A DNA stretch of 64,000 nt, from contig JABJAL010000020.1 of assembly GCA_018669005.1 (NCBI GenBank), forward strand, positions 129,117-193,116. Direction: 5' to 3'. The DNA comes from Nitrospinaceae bacterium (GTDB taxonomy: Bacteria; UBA8248). This document shows positions 34,491 to 43,353 of this stretch, piece after piece. Under the pieces are notes generated by a model. It searched no databases and had not been told where the DNA came from. It saw only the letters and a list, made by a program, of their open reading frames with translations. The stretch's first letter is position 1, and every line of letters begins with the position of its first letter. A program made the position numbers and the translations under genes.

Positions 34491-35434
34491 TTTTTCAATC
34501 TCCCTAAAAGCCATTCATGCTCTGCTCTGAGGCCGTCGCGCAAATTTGTTTTCGGTTGAAAATCGAGGTCCATTTTTGCAAACGAGGTATCCGCCCAAGT
34601 GTGGCGAACATCGCCTTTCTGGACCTCCCCACGATCCTCCTTAAGCGGTACACCTTGAATTTCACCCATCAGGGCGATTACCTCGTTCAGCGTCGCCCGC
34701 TGCCCGCCACCGATATTATAAACGGCTGCTGGCGCTCCTTTCTGCATTGCCTGATAAGTTCCCTCCACGGCATCCGCAACATAAGTAAAGTCCCGGCTCT
34801 GCTCTCCATCCCCAAACACCGATATAGCGTTACCCTCGATGCCCGCTGTTAGAAAGCGGCGAAAGGCCATGTCGGGCCTCTGCCTCGGCCCATACACAGT
34901 GAAGTAGCGAAGAGCCACCGTGTGAATACCGAAATTCCGGTGATACAGGTAACAGAGGTGCTCTCCGGCCAACTTCGAGACGCCGTAAGGCGACACAGGC
35001 CTCGGAACAGCGTCCTCTTTCGTGGGGCCCTCCAGGGCGTCTCCATAAATGGACGATGATGAGGCATAGACAAAAGCCTTTAGCGTCTGATCCCGACAAG
35101 CTTCCAAAAGACGTTGGGTAGAAAGATTATTGTCATCCAGATAGATAGAAAAAGCTTGGCCCCAACTGTCTCGAACACCTGCCTGGGCAGCAAGATGAAA
35201 CACACCATCCACCCCGGACACAATTTTTTCAAGGGGATCCTTTGCAAGATCCATCTCGATAAATTTGAACCCGTCCGCTTTCCTCAGCGCCTCAAGATTC
35301 GCCTCTTTGTCTTCTCTCCCGTAGAAGGGTGAAAATCTATCCACACCTACAACCCGGGCACCATTTCCGATAAGTCGTTCGCATAAATTTGAGCCAACAA
35401 AACCAGCGGCCCCGGTCACTAAATACGTACTCAC
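34487..35434 (-). CDS. NAD-dependent nucleotide-sugar epimerase (extended SDR)
   Basis: A 315-residue extended short-chain dehydrogenase. The Rossmann loop is VTGAAGFVGSNL, the active site VYASSSSIYG and Tyr-x3-Lys in YGVSKLAGE, and the substrate region 'LRYFTVYGPRQRPDMAFRRF' is typical of UDP-glucuronate/UDP-GlcNAc 4-epimerases (WbpP, CapI group). The 'Y-G-P-R-x-R-P-D-M-A' motif favours a UDP-glucuronate 4-epimerase, giving UDP-galacturonate for LPS. This is a family-level inference; exact substrate unproven. It precedes the Trm112-like gene with an ATGA overlap. Confidence 0.85.
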   Translation of the reverse strand: MSTYLVTGAAGFVGSNLCERLIGNGARVVGVDRFSPFYGREDKEANLEALRKADGFKFIEMDLAKDPLEKIVSGVDGVFHLAAQAGVRDSWGQAFSIYLDDNNLSTQRLLEACRDQTLKAFVYASSSSIYGDALEGPTKEDAVPRPVSPYGVSKLAGEHLCYLYHRNFGIHTVALRYFTVYGPRQRPDMAFRRFLTAGIEGNAISVFGDGEQSRDFTYVADAVEGTYQAMQKGAPAAVYNIGGGQRATLNEVIALMGEIQGVPLKEDRGEVQKGDVRHTWADTSFAKMDLDFQPKTNLRDGLRAEHEWLLGRLKK

Positions 35435-35461
35435 TCAAAAACTCCCTTTATTTTCGCATAC

Positions 35462-36526
35462 TTAGCAATATTTTTCATGGGAATTCCATAACCGCCGAAG
35501 AGCCAGTATTGCTTCATCCGCCCCGATTCGGTCAAGACACTCAATGTCCGGACATGTTCTCCCATAACATCCACTACAGGCCAACCTATAATGCAGGACT
35601 TCGTGGCCTTCCCCCCAGGGTCCATTTCTCAGGGGATCAGTTGGCCCGATAATCGCCAGACACCGAACGCCTAGAGCCGCCGCCAAATGAAGAGGCCCCG
35701 AGTCGCCACCCGCGAAAAAACTCGCTCGGCGAAGAAGCGCGGCGAGCTGCCGAAGACTCGTCCTTGGGGCAACTGTGGCCCCGCCGTGCATTGTTTCTGC
35801 AACGCGGTGGCAAGTCGCCTCTTCCTCCTCCGAGCCCCAGGTAAGAAGAAGGCCGCCTCCAGACATCTCAATCCAGCTATCGCCTAAAGCGGCATAACGG
35901 GCTACATCCCACCGCTTGGTCTCCCATCCCGCGCCGGGATGAATAACCATCAACGGGCGGCCGTTCGACAACCCCTCGCGCCCGAGAAAAGACGCCGCCG
36001 TCTCGCCCTCCTCGACCCGCTCATGCAGATCAAACCGTATCGCCTCTCTCGCCGGGATATCGACCCCGAGTTGGGTAAGCAACGAAAGATTTTTTTCGAT
36101 GACATGATGCGGCCTCTCTAAAGCGAGCGCATGGTGCGTCATCATGGTGGCGCTCACCCCCTCCCGGCAGGCTCGCTGCTCGAAGCCCACACGCCTCTCG
36201 GCTCCCGACGCCAAAACGATGAGCCCGCTTTTGATCAAACCCTGTGCATCAATAGCAACGTCGGCACGAATTTCTCTGAGCGAGGCGATGCACTGCCTAA
36301 TGTCCGAGAGCGCCTTGAGTGGTCTCTTTAACCGCCAGGCTTTCGTATCCACGATTAAAACTTGATTAATATCGGGATTTTCCTCAAGAAGAGGACTCGT
36401 CCCCGGCGCCACCGCCCATGCGATATGGGCATTGGGATAAGCGGCGCGAATGGCCGAGGCCAGCGGCAGGGCATGGACGACATCCCCGACAGCACCGAGG
36501 CGCACGATAAGGAAACGATCGCTCAT
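35462..36526 (-). CDS. waaC: LPS heptosyltransferase (GT9, WaaC-like)
   Basis: A 354-residue GT9 protein that transfers L-glycero-D-manno-heptose to the Kdo/heptose region of the LPS core. It opens FLIVRLGAVGDVVHALPLASAIR, close to WaaC, and has VIDAQGLIKSGLIVLAS (the substrate-binding 'D-x-Q-G-L-x-K-S' block that is characteristic of WaaC rather than WaaF), IHPGAGWETKRW, and FFAGGDSGPLHLAAALG. A C-terminal Cys-rich tail (CSGCYGRTCPDIEC) is common to a subgroup. The ATG overlaps the adenylyltransferase gene's stop by 4 nt. Confidence 0.9.
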   Translation of the reverse strand: MSDRFLIVRLGAVGDVVHALPLASAIRAAYPNAHIAWAVAPGTSPLLEENPDINQVLIVDTKAWRLKRPLKALSDIRQCIASLREIRADVAIDAQGLIKSGLIVLASGAERRVGFEQRACREGVSATMMTHHALALERPHHVIEKNLSLLTQLGVDIPAREAIRFDLHERVEEGETAASFLGREGLSNGRPLMVIHPGAGWETKRWDVARYAALGDSWIEMSGGGLLLTWGSEEEEATCHRVAETMHGGATVAPRTSLRQLAALLRRASFFAGGDSGPLHLAAALGVRCLAIIGPTDPLRNGPWGEGHEVLHYRLACSGCYGRTCPDIECLDRIGADEAILALRRLWNSHEKYC

Positions 36527-37032
36527 CTCGCCTCGGGATGGGCGGAGCGTGAACCGATTTCTGTCGAAGAGTGGTCCTTGGGATCGCCACAGATGGCCAC
36601 CTCACCACCATAGCTTTTCACCGTCTCGCGCTCGGGCACTGTATCTGTGGTGTAGTCGGTGCCTTTCGCCTGGACGTGAGGTTTTAGAGTTACCAAGAGT
36701 TTAGAAACATCATTTTCTTCAAACATAACAATATAATCGATCATATCGAGGGCCGAGAGAATCTCGAGGCGCTCGCTCTGGGACGTATAGGGCCTCCCCT
36801 CACCCTTGAGCCGCCTCGCCGAGGCATCCGAGTTCACGGCGACGACCAACACATCGCCCAGCGACCGGGCTTCCCGGAGATAGCGAATATGCCCGGCATG
36901 GAGAAGATCGAAACATCCGTTCGCGAAAATAACGCGCTTCCCGGATTTCTTATCTTGCTCAACGATCTCGGCCAGCTTTTCAAGCGAGCAAACTTTTCCG
37001 CCGAAAGAATCAAAATCCTCATTCATGCTCAA
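36523..37032 (-). CDS. hldE2: D-glycero-beta-D-manno-heptose 1-phosphate adenylyltransferase
   Basis: A 169-residue cytidylyltransferase-fold enzyme that makes ADP-D-glycero-D-manno-heptose, equivalent to the C-terminal half of E. coli HldE (RfaE domain II). The nucleotide-binding motif is ANGCFDLLHAGHIRYL, with His45 and His48 of H-x-G-H; the later SERLEILSALDMIDYIVMF segment matches the family. The kinase half is encoded by the next gene upstream with a 4-nt overlap, so the bifunctional HldE is split here. Together with GmhB the window gives all but the isomerase GmhA and epimerase HldD. Confidence 0.93.
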   Translation of the reverse strand: MSMNEDFDSFGGKVCSLEKLAEIVEQDKKSGKRVIFANGCFDLLHAGHIRYLREARSLGDVLVVAVNSDASARRLKGEGRPYTSQSERLEILSALDMIDYIVMFEENDVSKLLVTLKPHVQAKGTDYTTDTVPERETVKSYGGEVAICGDPKDHSSTEIGSRSAHPEAR

Positions 37033-38015
37033 TCTTCCTCCAGCGTCCCAAGAAGTTCATCTCGGTATACGACCGCCGTACCACGCTTCATGACCACCAG
37101 ACCTGCCGAACGATTGGCAATTTCGGCGGCCTCGGGAACCGATGCACCGGAGGCGAGCGAGAGCGTGAACGCAGCAATTACCGTGTCCCCTGCACCCGTC
37201 ACATCCGCAGCCTCATCGGAGCCGTAAACAGGGATATCCGTCCGTCCGCCCTCATTCTCAAAAACGCTCATTCCCTTGCTTCCCCGCGTAATGAGGACCG
37301 CTCGCGCGCCCGTGCGCTCCAGCAATGTGTTGCCAGCCTCATCGAGTCGCGCCTCGTCGGGAACATAACCCACCAGGGCCTCAACTTCCTCCTCGTTCGG
37401 CGTTATTGCGGTGACACCCTTGAAAGCATCCGCCCCGTGTCGGCTATCTACAGAAACAATCATTTTTCCAGCTAGACGACCCACAATCTCACGCACCGCA
37501 TCTGTCACCACGCCCAGCCCGTAATCTGAAACGATGAGAGCATTCACACCCTCGCCCGGCAAGGCCTCCAGCGCGTCAAGCACCCGCGCCTCAAGCGAGC
37601 TACTCATCGGCAACTGACGTTCGTGGTCCACTCGAATAACCTGCTGGCGGCTGGTGTTACGCCCCCCGGCCATAATGCGCATCTTGGTCGGCGTAAACCG
37701 CTCACCTTCAAGATAAAGACTTCCCGTCCCGACCCCCCCGCGAGATAGAACTTGCTTTAGTGCCTCCCCGTTAGGGTCGGCCCCGAGGGCGCCGATGGCA
37801 GAGACACCACCACCTAGCGAGGCCGTATTCATTGCGGCATTGCCGCCCCCGCCGGGAAGAATTTCACGGGAGTTGAAATCAAGAACGATCACTGGCGCCT
37901 CGCGACTGATGCGAGAGGTGTCGCCATGAATAAACTCATCGGCGATAAAGTCCCCCACCACCGCCACGCGAAGAGAGGGGAATTTGTCTATATAAGCTCG
38001 CAAACCCTGGGTCAT
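37029..38015 (-). CDS. hldE1: D-glycero-beta-D-manno-heptose-7-phosphate kinase
   Basis: A 328-residue PfkB-family kinase, equivalent to the N-terminal half of HldE (RfaE domain I). The N-terminal 'VVGDFIADEFIHGDTSRISREAPV' is diagnostic for heptose kinases, then comes the PfkB signature GGGGNAAMN, and near the C-terminus DVTGAGDTVIAAF with the catalytic Asp of G-A-G-D. ATG at 38015 is chosen: it overlaps the gmhB stop (ATGA), although the frame is open farther upstream. The reaction is D-glycero-D-manno-heptose 7-phosphate plus ATP to the 1,7-bisphosphate. Confidence 0.93.
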   Translation of the reverse strand: MTQGLRAYIDKFPSLRVAVVGDFIADEFIHGDTSRISREAPVIVLDFNSREILPGGGGNAAMNTASLGGGVSAIGALGADPNGEALKQVLSRGGVGTGSLYLEGERFTPTKMRIMAGGRNTSRQQVIRVDHERQLPMSSSLEARVLDALEALPGEGVNALIVSDYGLGVVTDAVREIVGRLAGKMIVSVDSRHGADAFKGVTAITPNEEEVEALVGYVPDEARLDEAGNTLLERTGARAVLITRGSKGMSVFENEGGRTDIPVYGSDEAADVTGAGDTVIAAFTLSLASGASVPEAAEIANRSAGLVVMKRGTAVVYRDELLGTLEED

Positions 38016-38602
38016 GCTCCGCTCTTTTCTCGTTCCGCGAGAATTACCTGAACCGCCTGATAGGCATCCTCGGAGAGGATATCCGGCTCGCGGCTCCAAC
38101 CACCGCCAAAGTGGTCGCGCGAGCCCCTGCCATAGCCAGTCAACACGTAGGCCCCTCGGCAGCCCGCCGCCCAGCCGCATTCCACGTCCGTGTATTTATC
38201 CCCGATCATATAAGAACGGGCCAAATCGACGCCAAGCTCCCGGGCAGCTTCAAGGAGCATTCCAGGCTTGGGCTTGCGCATGTCCGAGTCAATGGCCAAC
38301 TCAGGATCGTCGGAACTCGGATGATAAGGACAATAATAAATGGCATCCAGGTGCGCCCCCCCCTTCGCCAGCTCGGCCACAAGTTTTTCGTGCACGCGGT
38401 CGATCATTTCCTTCGGAAAATACCCCCGCGCCGCGCCCGCTTGATTCGTCACCAAGATAGCGAGCATGCCCGCCTCGTTAACACACCGCACCGCCGCCGC
38501 CGAGCGGGGATAGAGTGTGTAGTCGTCTACATGCGTTACGTAGCCTACTTCCCTGTTCAACACACCATCACGATCAAAAAAAACCGCCACTTTTCCGCTC
38601 AA
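38012..38602 (-). CDS. gmhB: D-glycero-D-manno-heptose 1,7-bisphosphate 7-phosphatase
   Basis: A 196-residue HAD-superfamily phosphatase. The catalytic Asp10 and Asp12 are in FFDRDGVLN, the second motif is VTNQAGAARG, and the C-terminal Asp pair lies in YMIGDKYTDVECG. In E. coli GmhB a zinc is held by Cys-x-His and a Cys-x-Cys in 'C-D-C-R-K-P'. Here Cys91 and His94 remain but the second pair is replaced by Ile-Asp-Ser-Asp before RKPKPGM, so zinc binding may be lost or altered. Other GmhB enzymes are known to vary here. It overlaps its neighbours by 4 nt on both sides. Confidence 0.9.
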   Translation of the reverse strand: MSGKVAVFFDRDGVLNREVGYVTHVDDYTLYPRSAAAVRCVNEAGMLAILVTNQAGAARGYFPKEMIDRVHEKLVAELAKGGAHLDAIYYCPYHPSSDDPELAIDSDMRKPKPGMLLEAARELGVDLARSYMIGDKYTDVECGWAAGCRGAYVLTGYGRGSRDHFGGGWSREPDILSEDAYQAVQVILAEREKSGA

Positions 38603-39672
38603 CTCTCAGCCCTCGCTTCAGTAGGCCACTCATCCATGGCGCTGTTCAAAATACGTTCCACTTCTCCGGCCACCTCCTCCGAGCTAATATCGTTCATGCA
38701 ATCATGGTGACCAAGTGGGCAAACACGCTTAAAACACGGGCTGCACGCCAGATCTCGCTGCAACAAAATGTGGGCAAGTCCGCGTGGGGCTGTTCGGCGT
38801 GGATCGGTCGGCCCGAACAGCGAGAGCGTCGGTGTTCCCACCAACGCCGCGATATGGAGCGGTCCCGTATCGCCAGATACCAAAACACTCAGGCGAGCTA
38901 AAATTGCAGGAAGCGCCCCAAGTGTATCCTTGCCCGCAAGATTAACTGCTGCACTACCCGCCGCATCGCACACCCGGGTGGCCAATTCCACCTCATCGGG
39001 CCCGCCCATGACAACAACGCGCGCTCGGGTTTTTGCTGCCAGCCTCCGGGCCAAGTCTCCGTATGACTCAGGTGGCCAGGTCTTCGATCCTCCAAAAAAC
39101 GCTCCCGGATGAAATCCAATCAGCGGCCCATCGCCGTTTAGTGCCTCATCGGCAAGTAACTTGTCCACAAATTCTGCTGCGACAGGCGCTACGGGCAGTG
39201 TAGTCTCCCGGTGGGCAGGTTGGTGCCCTTCAGCCTCCAAAAGCCCCAAATAATAGTCAATCAGGTGGGGGGGCGGTGATTCTGGTGGCGGAGAAGGGGC
39301 ATGAGTCAAAAGAGCACCCCGACCGCCCGTAGCATAGCCAATACGATTCACGCCGCCCAGCCAAAACCCGAGGAGCGCCGAGCGAAAACTGTTAGGCAGA
39401 AGCCAGAGGGTGCTAATTTCCCCTCCCCGCCGCAGCGGGCGAGATGCAAAAAATGTTCGCCACTTGCCGCTGGCCATGCGATGAACTTTATCCACCCACG
39501 GATAAACATCCAGCAGCCCGGCACTCCAGGGGGAGGCCAGCGCTTCAAGCCGGTCATTGGGATAAGCCGCACGGAGGGAGGCAAAAAAAGGGGCGGCCAT
39601 AGCCGTATCACCAATCCAGTTCGGTGCGATTACAAGCTGCCGCCTTCCCTTCCCATCCGATAAACCCGCCAC
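38599..39672 (-). CDS. waaF: LPS heptosyltransferase II (GT9, WaaF-like)
   Basis: A GT9 enzyme of about 357 residues that adds the second heptose to the core. The start of the domain, LVIAPNWIGDTAMAAPFFASLR, with the N-W-I-G-D of WaaF, separates it from WaaC-type (RLGAVGDV) proteins. Other blocks are LLPNSFRSALLGFWLGG, IGFHPGAFFGGSKTWP, and VSGDTGPLHIAALVGTPTLSLFG. A Cys cluster (CSPCFKRVCPLGHHDC) follows, as in WaaF. GTG at 39672 is preferred because GGAGG lies 7 nt upstream; a longer frame exists. It is the first gene of the minus-strand cluster, divergent from lptF. Confidence 0.92.
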   Translation of the reverse strand: MAGLSDGKGRRQLVIAPNWIGDTAMAAPFFASLRAAYPNDRLEALASPWSAGLLDVYPWVDKVHRMASGKWRTFFASRPLRRGGEISTLWLLPNSFRSALLGFWLGGVNRIGYATGGRGALLTHAPSPPPESPPPHLIDYYLGLLEAEGHQPAHRETTLPVAPVAAEFVDKLLADEALNGDGPLIGFHPGAFFGGSKTWPPESYGDLARRLAAKTRARVVVMGGPDEVELATRVCDAAGSAAVNLAGKDTLGALPAILARLSVLVSGDTGPLHIAALVGTPTLSLFGPTDPRRTAPRGLAHILLQRDLACSPCFKRVCPLGHHDCMNDISSEEVAGEVERILNSAMDEWPTEARAES

Positions 39673-39917
39673 CTGCATCCCTCCAACAAGGCGCCCGAAA
39701 CCCCTTGAGGCCGAAATGGGCACGAGTCCGGGAGCTGGCTGTAACGCTATCAATTTCAGCGAGCTATCGCAATTCAAGCGGAATCAAAGGGTTTGTAACC
39801 CACGATAGGACAATACCGGCCCTTTATTCACGCCGCATGTAGGGGCGGGCGCGGGATTTTGCTAGTATGCGCCCCAGCAGTATCACAAATCACCGCCGCA
39901 CCAGGGAGATTTCCCTC

Positions 39918-41183
39918 TTGAAGAAGCTTCACCGCTACATTCTCTGGGAGATCATTAGTTATTTTCTGCTCTGTATCTTTCTGCTGACGTTCTTGCTCCT
40001 CTTAAACCGCATGGTCCAGTTGACCGACCTCGTCATCAACAAGGGCGTCCCGATAGCCACGGTCGGCCAGCTTCTTCTCACCATCTTACCCGTGCTGATG
40101 CTAGTCACGCTTCCTATGTCTACCCTCGTCTCCAGCATTCTGGCTTTCAGCCGCCTATCGAATGATAGCGAGTTCGTTGCCATGACGGCATCTGGCATGA
40201 GCCTGTACTCCCAGCTCGTGCCAGTGGCTATAGTAGGCTTATTATCTGCGATTATCAGTGCGCTTTTAATGATGTTCGGCCTGCCATGGAGCCACCAGGC
40301 GACAGTCGATCTACGCTACCAAATACTCAAGAATCAGGCCTCGGCTTTCGAGATCCGCGAGCAAGTATTCAATGACACGTTCGATGGACTCATCATCTAT
40401 ATCCGAAAATCATCTCGCGAGAGTAAAATAATGCACGGGATTTTAATTTCTGACTCCCGTGACAATAGAAATACACAGGTAATCTTCGCCGAACAGGGCA
40501 TTGTCATCAGGGACCCCGTGGGCAAGAGAATGATACTTCGGCTCGTCAACGGAACCACCCATCAGGTCAACGCCGTCACGGATGAGAAGAAAAAAAACGC
40601 GCGCCCCTCGGCGGCTGGACAGAGTGCACCCCTATTAGACCCAAAAACCTCCCTCAGCGAGAATCAATATCAGGTCGTTCGCTTCGGCACCTACGATCTA
40701 AATTTGAACTTGACTCAGTCGCTCGGAAACGGAAAGGCACTTCGAATTCGACTCCGCGGGTTGCCGATCAGCGAGCTGCGAAAAAAAATCACTGCGGCAA
40801 AACCAGGATCAGGACGTTATTATTCGTTTCTAGTCGAATTCCACCAAAGATTCGCCACCCCATTTGCCTGCCTTGCACTGGCATTGCTAGGCGCGCCGCT
40901 CGGCGTGCAGAACCGCCGCTCGGGCAGGCACGGGGGCTTTGCCCTCAGTCTCATTGTCGTATTCGCCTACTACATCATTTCATCGTTCACCGAGGGGCTA
41001 GGAGAGAGCGGGACCATTCCCGCTATAGTCGCCGCATGGGGACCAATCACTTTACTTCTCGCCGTTGCGGCAGGGGCCGGACAAATGGTAATCAGAAAAG
41101 GCGCAGTCGATATTTTCGGTTTTCTTCTCAAACTCGCCGGGCGGCTCCCCATATCCGACTGGCTTAACCCGAAGACGGCATGA
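39918..41183 (+). CDS. lptF: LPS export permease LptF
   Basis: A YjgP/YjgQ-family permease of the LptB2FGC transporter that extracts LPS from the inner membrane. Residues ~1-110 hold three spans, a periplasmic beta-jellyroll domain follows, and three more spans occupy the C-terminus with FHQRFATPFACLALALLGAPLG, the coupling region to LptB. The most likely start is TTG at 39918, with GGGAG 9 nt upstream, giving 421 residues; the frame opens farther upstream. It is coupled by an ATGA overlap to lptG. Naming F versus G rests on order and similarity of pattern. Confidence 0.88.
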   Translation: MKKLHRYILWEIISYFLLCIFLLTFLLLLNRMVQLTDLVINKGVPIATVGQLLLTILPVLMLVTLPMSTLVSSILAFSRLSNDSEFVAMTASGMSLYSQLVPVAIVGLLSAIISALLMMFGLPWSHQATVDLRYQILKNQASAFEIREQVFNDTFDGLIIYIRKSSRESKIMHGILISDSRDNRNTQVIFAEQGIVIRDPVGKRMILRLVNGTTHQVNAVTDEKKKNARPSAAGQSAPLLDPKTSLSENQYQVVRFGTYDLNLNLTQSLGNGKALRIRLRGLPISELRKKITAAKPGSGRYYSFLVEFHQRFATPFACLALALLGAPLGVQNRRSGRHGGFALSLIVVFAYYIISSFTEGLGESGTIPAIVAAWGPITLLLAVAAGAGQMVIRKGAVDIFGFLLKLAGRLPISDWLNPKTA

Positions 41184-42268
41184 GTATTCTCAGCAGGTAT
41201 ATTCTTACCCAATTCTTTCGATTCGTCGGCATTTGTCAGGCGGGCGCTATCACGCTTTTCCTGATGGCCGAATTCATCGAGCGTATCGACGATCTCGTCG
41301 AAAAAAAAGCCGCTTTCGTCGACGGACTTCTTTATTTTTTATTCAAGATCCCTCAGCTCATCATTTTCTCAATTCCCTTGACTGTTCTCCTCGCTAGTGT
41401 TCTCTCGCTTCTTTTGCTCTCGCGAGGAAATGAAATTGTCGCCATGCGCGCATGCGGGGCAAGCATCTACCGCATGGTCACCCCGATACTCATCGCGAGT
41501 TTTGGAATTGCGATCATCACATTCGTTGCCAACGAATATATCGTTCCCGCCTCCAATCAGCGTGTAAATCACATATGGCAGGTGAAGGTAAAGAAAATAG
41601 CCCCCCGTGGCTACAATCGCACGAATAAAATCTGGTATCGCTCCGAGGACAACACCATTTGGCAAATAAATATTTTCGACCCTTTCAAAGACAGAATGCT
41701 GGGCGTCACACTTTATCGCCTGAACGAGGAAAACCGGCTTTATCAGCGAATCGACGCCAAGGAGGCCAAGTGGATACCTCACGTCAAGCGCTGGCGCTTC
41801 GACGACGGGTTAATCCACCGCTTCGACGAGAAGGGAGACATCACGCAAGAGGCCTTCACTGCGACGCATTTTGATCTGAAGGATGTGCCCAGCGACTTCA
41901 AACAATCAGGGAAAAAACCCGAGGAGATGAGTTGGGCAGAACTTCGAAACTACATCACGGCAATGCAAAGCAGCGGCGTTGACACCACCCGATATATCGT
42001 AGACCTGTGGGCAAAACTCTCCACCCCTTTCATCTGCTTCGTTCTCGCCCTTGTGGGCGTACCATTTTCAATTCGGTCCAACAGAAGCGGCGGCGTCGCC
42101 TTGGGCGTCGCCATGACCATCGCTATCGGTGCGGGCTATCTAATTCTGTTTTACGTAGGGATTTCTCTTGGACACGCCAGCCGCCTGCCTCCGCTCGTGG
42201 CGGCTTGGGGCCCGAACGTCATCTTCCTCATGGGCGGCACGTACCTTCTCACCCATGTACGCGCCTGA
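41180..42268 (+). CDS. lptG: LPS export permease LptG
   Basis: A 362-residue second permease of the Lpt transporter with the same six-span, central periplasmic-domain design. The N-terminal LSRYILTQFFRFVGICQAGAITLF leads into spans 1-3, then a jellyroll region with KIWYRSEDNTIWQINIFDP, and the C-terminal LWAKLSTPFICFVLALVGVPFSIRSNRSGG. The ATG overlaps the stop of lptF. LptA, LptB, LptC and LptD are not in the window. The stop falls 2 nt from the end of the convergent lpxK. Confidence 0.9.
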   Translation: MSILSRYILTQFFRFVGICQAGAITLFLMAEFIERIDDLVEKKAAFVDGLLYFLFKIPQLIIFSIPLTVLLASVLSLLLLSRGNEIVAMRACGASIYRMVTPILIASFGIAIITFVANEYIVPASNQRVNHIWQVKVKKIAPRGYNRTNKIWYRSEDNTIWQINIFDPFKDRMLGVTLYRLNEENRLYQRIDAKEAKWIPHVKRWRFDDGLIHRFDEKGDITQEAFTATHFDLKDVPSDFKQSGKKPEEMSWAELRNYITAMQSSGVDTTRYIVDLWAKLSTPFICFVLALVGVPFSIRSNRSGGVALGVAMTIAIGAGYLILFYVGISLGHASRLPPLVAAWGPNVIFLMGGTYLLTHVRA

Positions 42269-42270
42269 GG

Positions 42271-43353
42271 TTAACTGCGCTCGAGCGAATTGAGAATAAG
42301 GCGCTCTAACTCATCGCCTCCTTCTATCTCCAACTCAACGCGAAGGGCCCTGAAAGGCTTGGTGCCCGGCAAATCTGTGAGTTTGACAGCATCCTTCTCG
42401 GTCGCCACGACAAGCTCCGCTCCTGTCTCTTTTAGCGCAGCAGCAATTCGCGCCACCTCGACCTCCCCATAAACTGCATGATCGGAAAAGGCAAGATTCT
42501 TCAAAATTTTAGCTCCCAACCCCTCAAGTGTACGGAGAAATCCATCGGGGTTTCCAATACCGCTCACCGCAACGATGCCGGTACCTCGAAGGTCATCAAG
42601 ACTACCAATGGCTAACCCTTCGAGATTGACCAGGGCCGAGGGTGCGAGTCTACCTTCGAAAATTTCTGCCTCAGGCGCCAGAGAACTCGCCTTTTCTCTA
42701 ATGCCCGGGACCGCCTCGCCCGTGATTAAAATCGCCCCTGCCCTTTGGAGCGCACGAAGAGGCTCCCTGAGCAAACCGGCCGGAAACATGCGACCGTTTC
42801 CAAAGGGTAGATCCCCTCGGAGCACCACCAAATCGAAGGAGCGCTTGAGCGCGAGATGTTGAAATCCATCGTCCACAACTATCACCCCGGCACCTAGCGC
42901 CTCCGCCCGACGTGCCGCTGCGGGGCGATCCTTTCCCGTCACCACCGGCACAGAGGAAAACATCCTCGCCATCAACACCGCCTCGTCCGAGGCTGGCGGC
43001 GAGGAGAGCACATTTCCCCGGCCCTCGCTCACGATACGGACCTCGCGCCCCTTGCCCCCATAGCCCCGGCTGACCATCGCCGGTCGCTCCCCCGCCTCAA
43101 TCAGCCGCGAGACAAGCCAGGCAACCGCCGGGGTCTTGCCCGTGCCCCCAAGGGTCAGGTTGCCTACCGAAACAACAGGACACGCGGGCTGCTCGCTGCC
43201 TCCAAATCCGGCTTCATATAATGAGCGGCGAAGGCGCATGACATCGCCCCAAAGCCATCCGGCGGGAGCCAGCCCCGCGAGAGCCAAACGCGCCCATAGC
43301 GGTGCGCGCTCATCTCCCTCAAGCGCCAGCAGTAGCCCACCTCGATCAAGCAT
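42271..43353 (-). CDS. lpxK: Tetraacyldisaccharide 4'-kinase
   Basis: A 360-residue P-loop kinase that phosphorylates the 4' position of the lipid A precursor at the inner membrane. Walker A is VSVGNLTLGGTGKTPAVAWL (62-80), preceded by an amphipathic N-terminal region, and the diagnostic DDGFQHLALKRSFDLVVL block contains the catalytic Asp pair. The family's SRGYGGKG and GVP-like PAGLLREPLRAL segments are present. It begins 8 nt inside the end of waaA, forming the end of the lipid A operon. Length is typical. Confidence 0.94.
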   Translation of the reverse strand: MLDRGGLLLALEGDERAPLWARLALAGLAPAGWLWGDVMRLRRSLYEAGFGGSEQPACPVVSVGNLTLGGTGKTPAVAWLVSRLIEAGERPAMVSRGYGGKGREVRIVSEGRGNVLSSPPASDEAVLMARMFSSVPVVTGKDRPAAARRAEALGAGVIVVDDGFQHLALKRSFDLVVLRGDLPFGNGRMFPAGLLREPLRALQRAGAILITGEAVPGIREKASSLAPEAEIFEGRLAPSALVNLEGLAIGSLDDLRGTGIVAVSGIGNPDGFLRTLEGLGAKILKNLAFSDHAVYGEVEVARIAAALKETGAELVVATEKDAVKLTDLPGTKPFRALRVELEIEGGDELERLILNSLERS

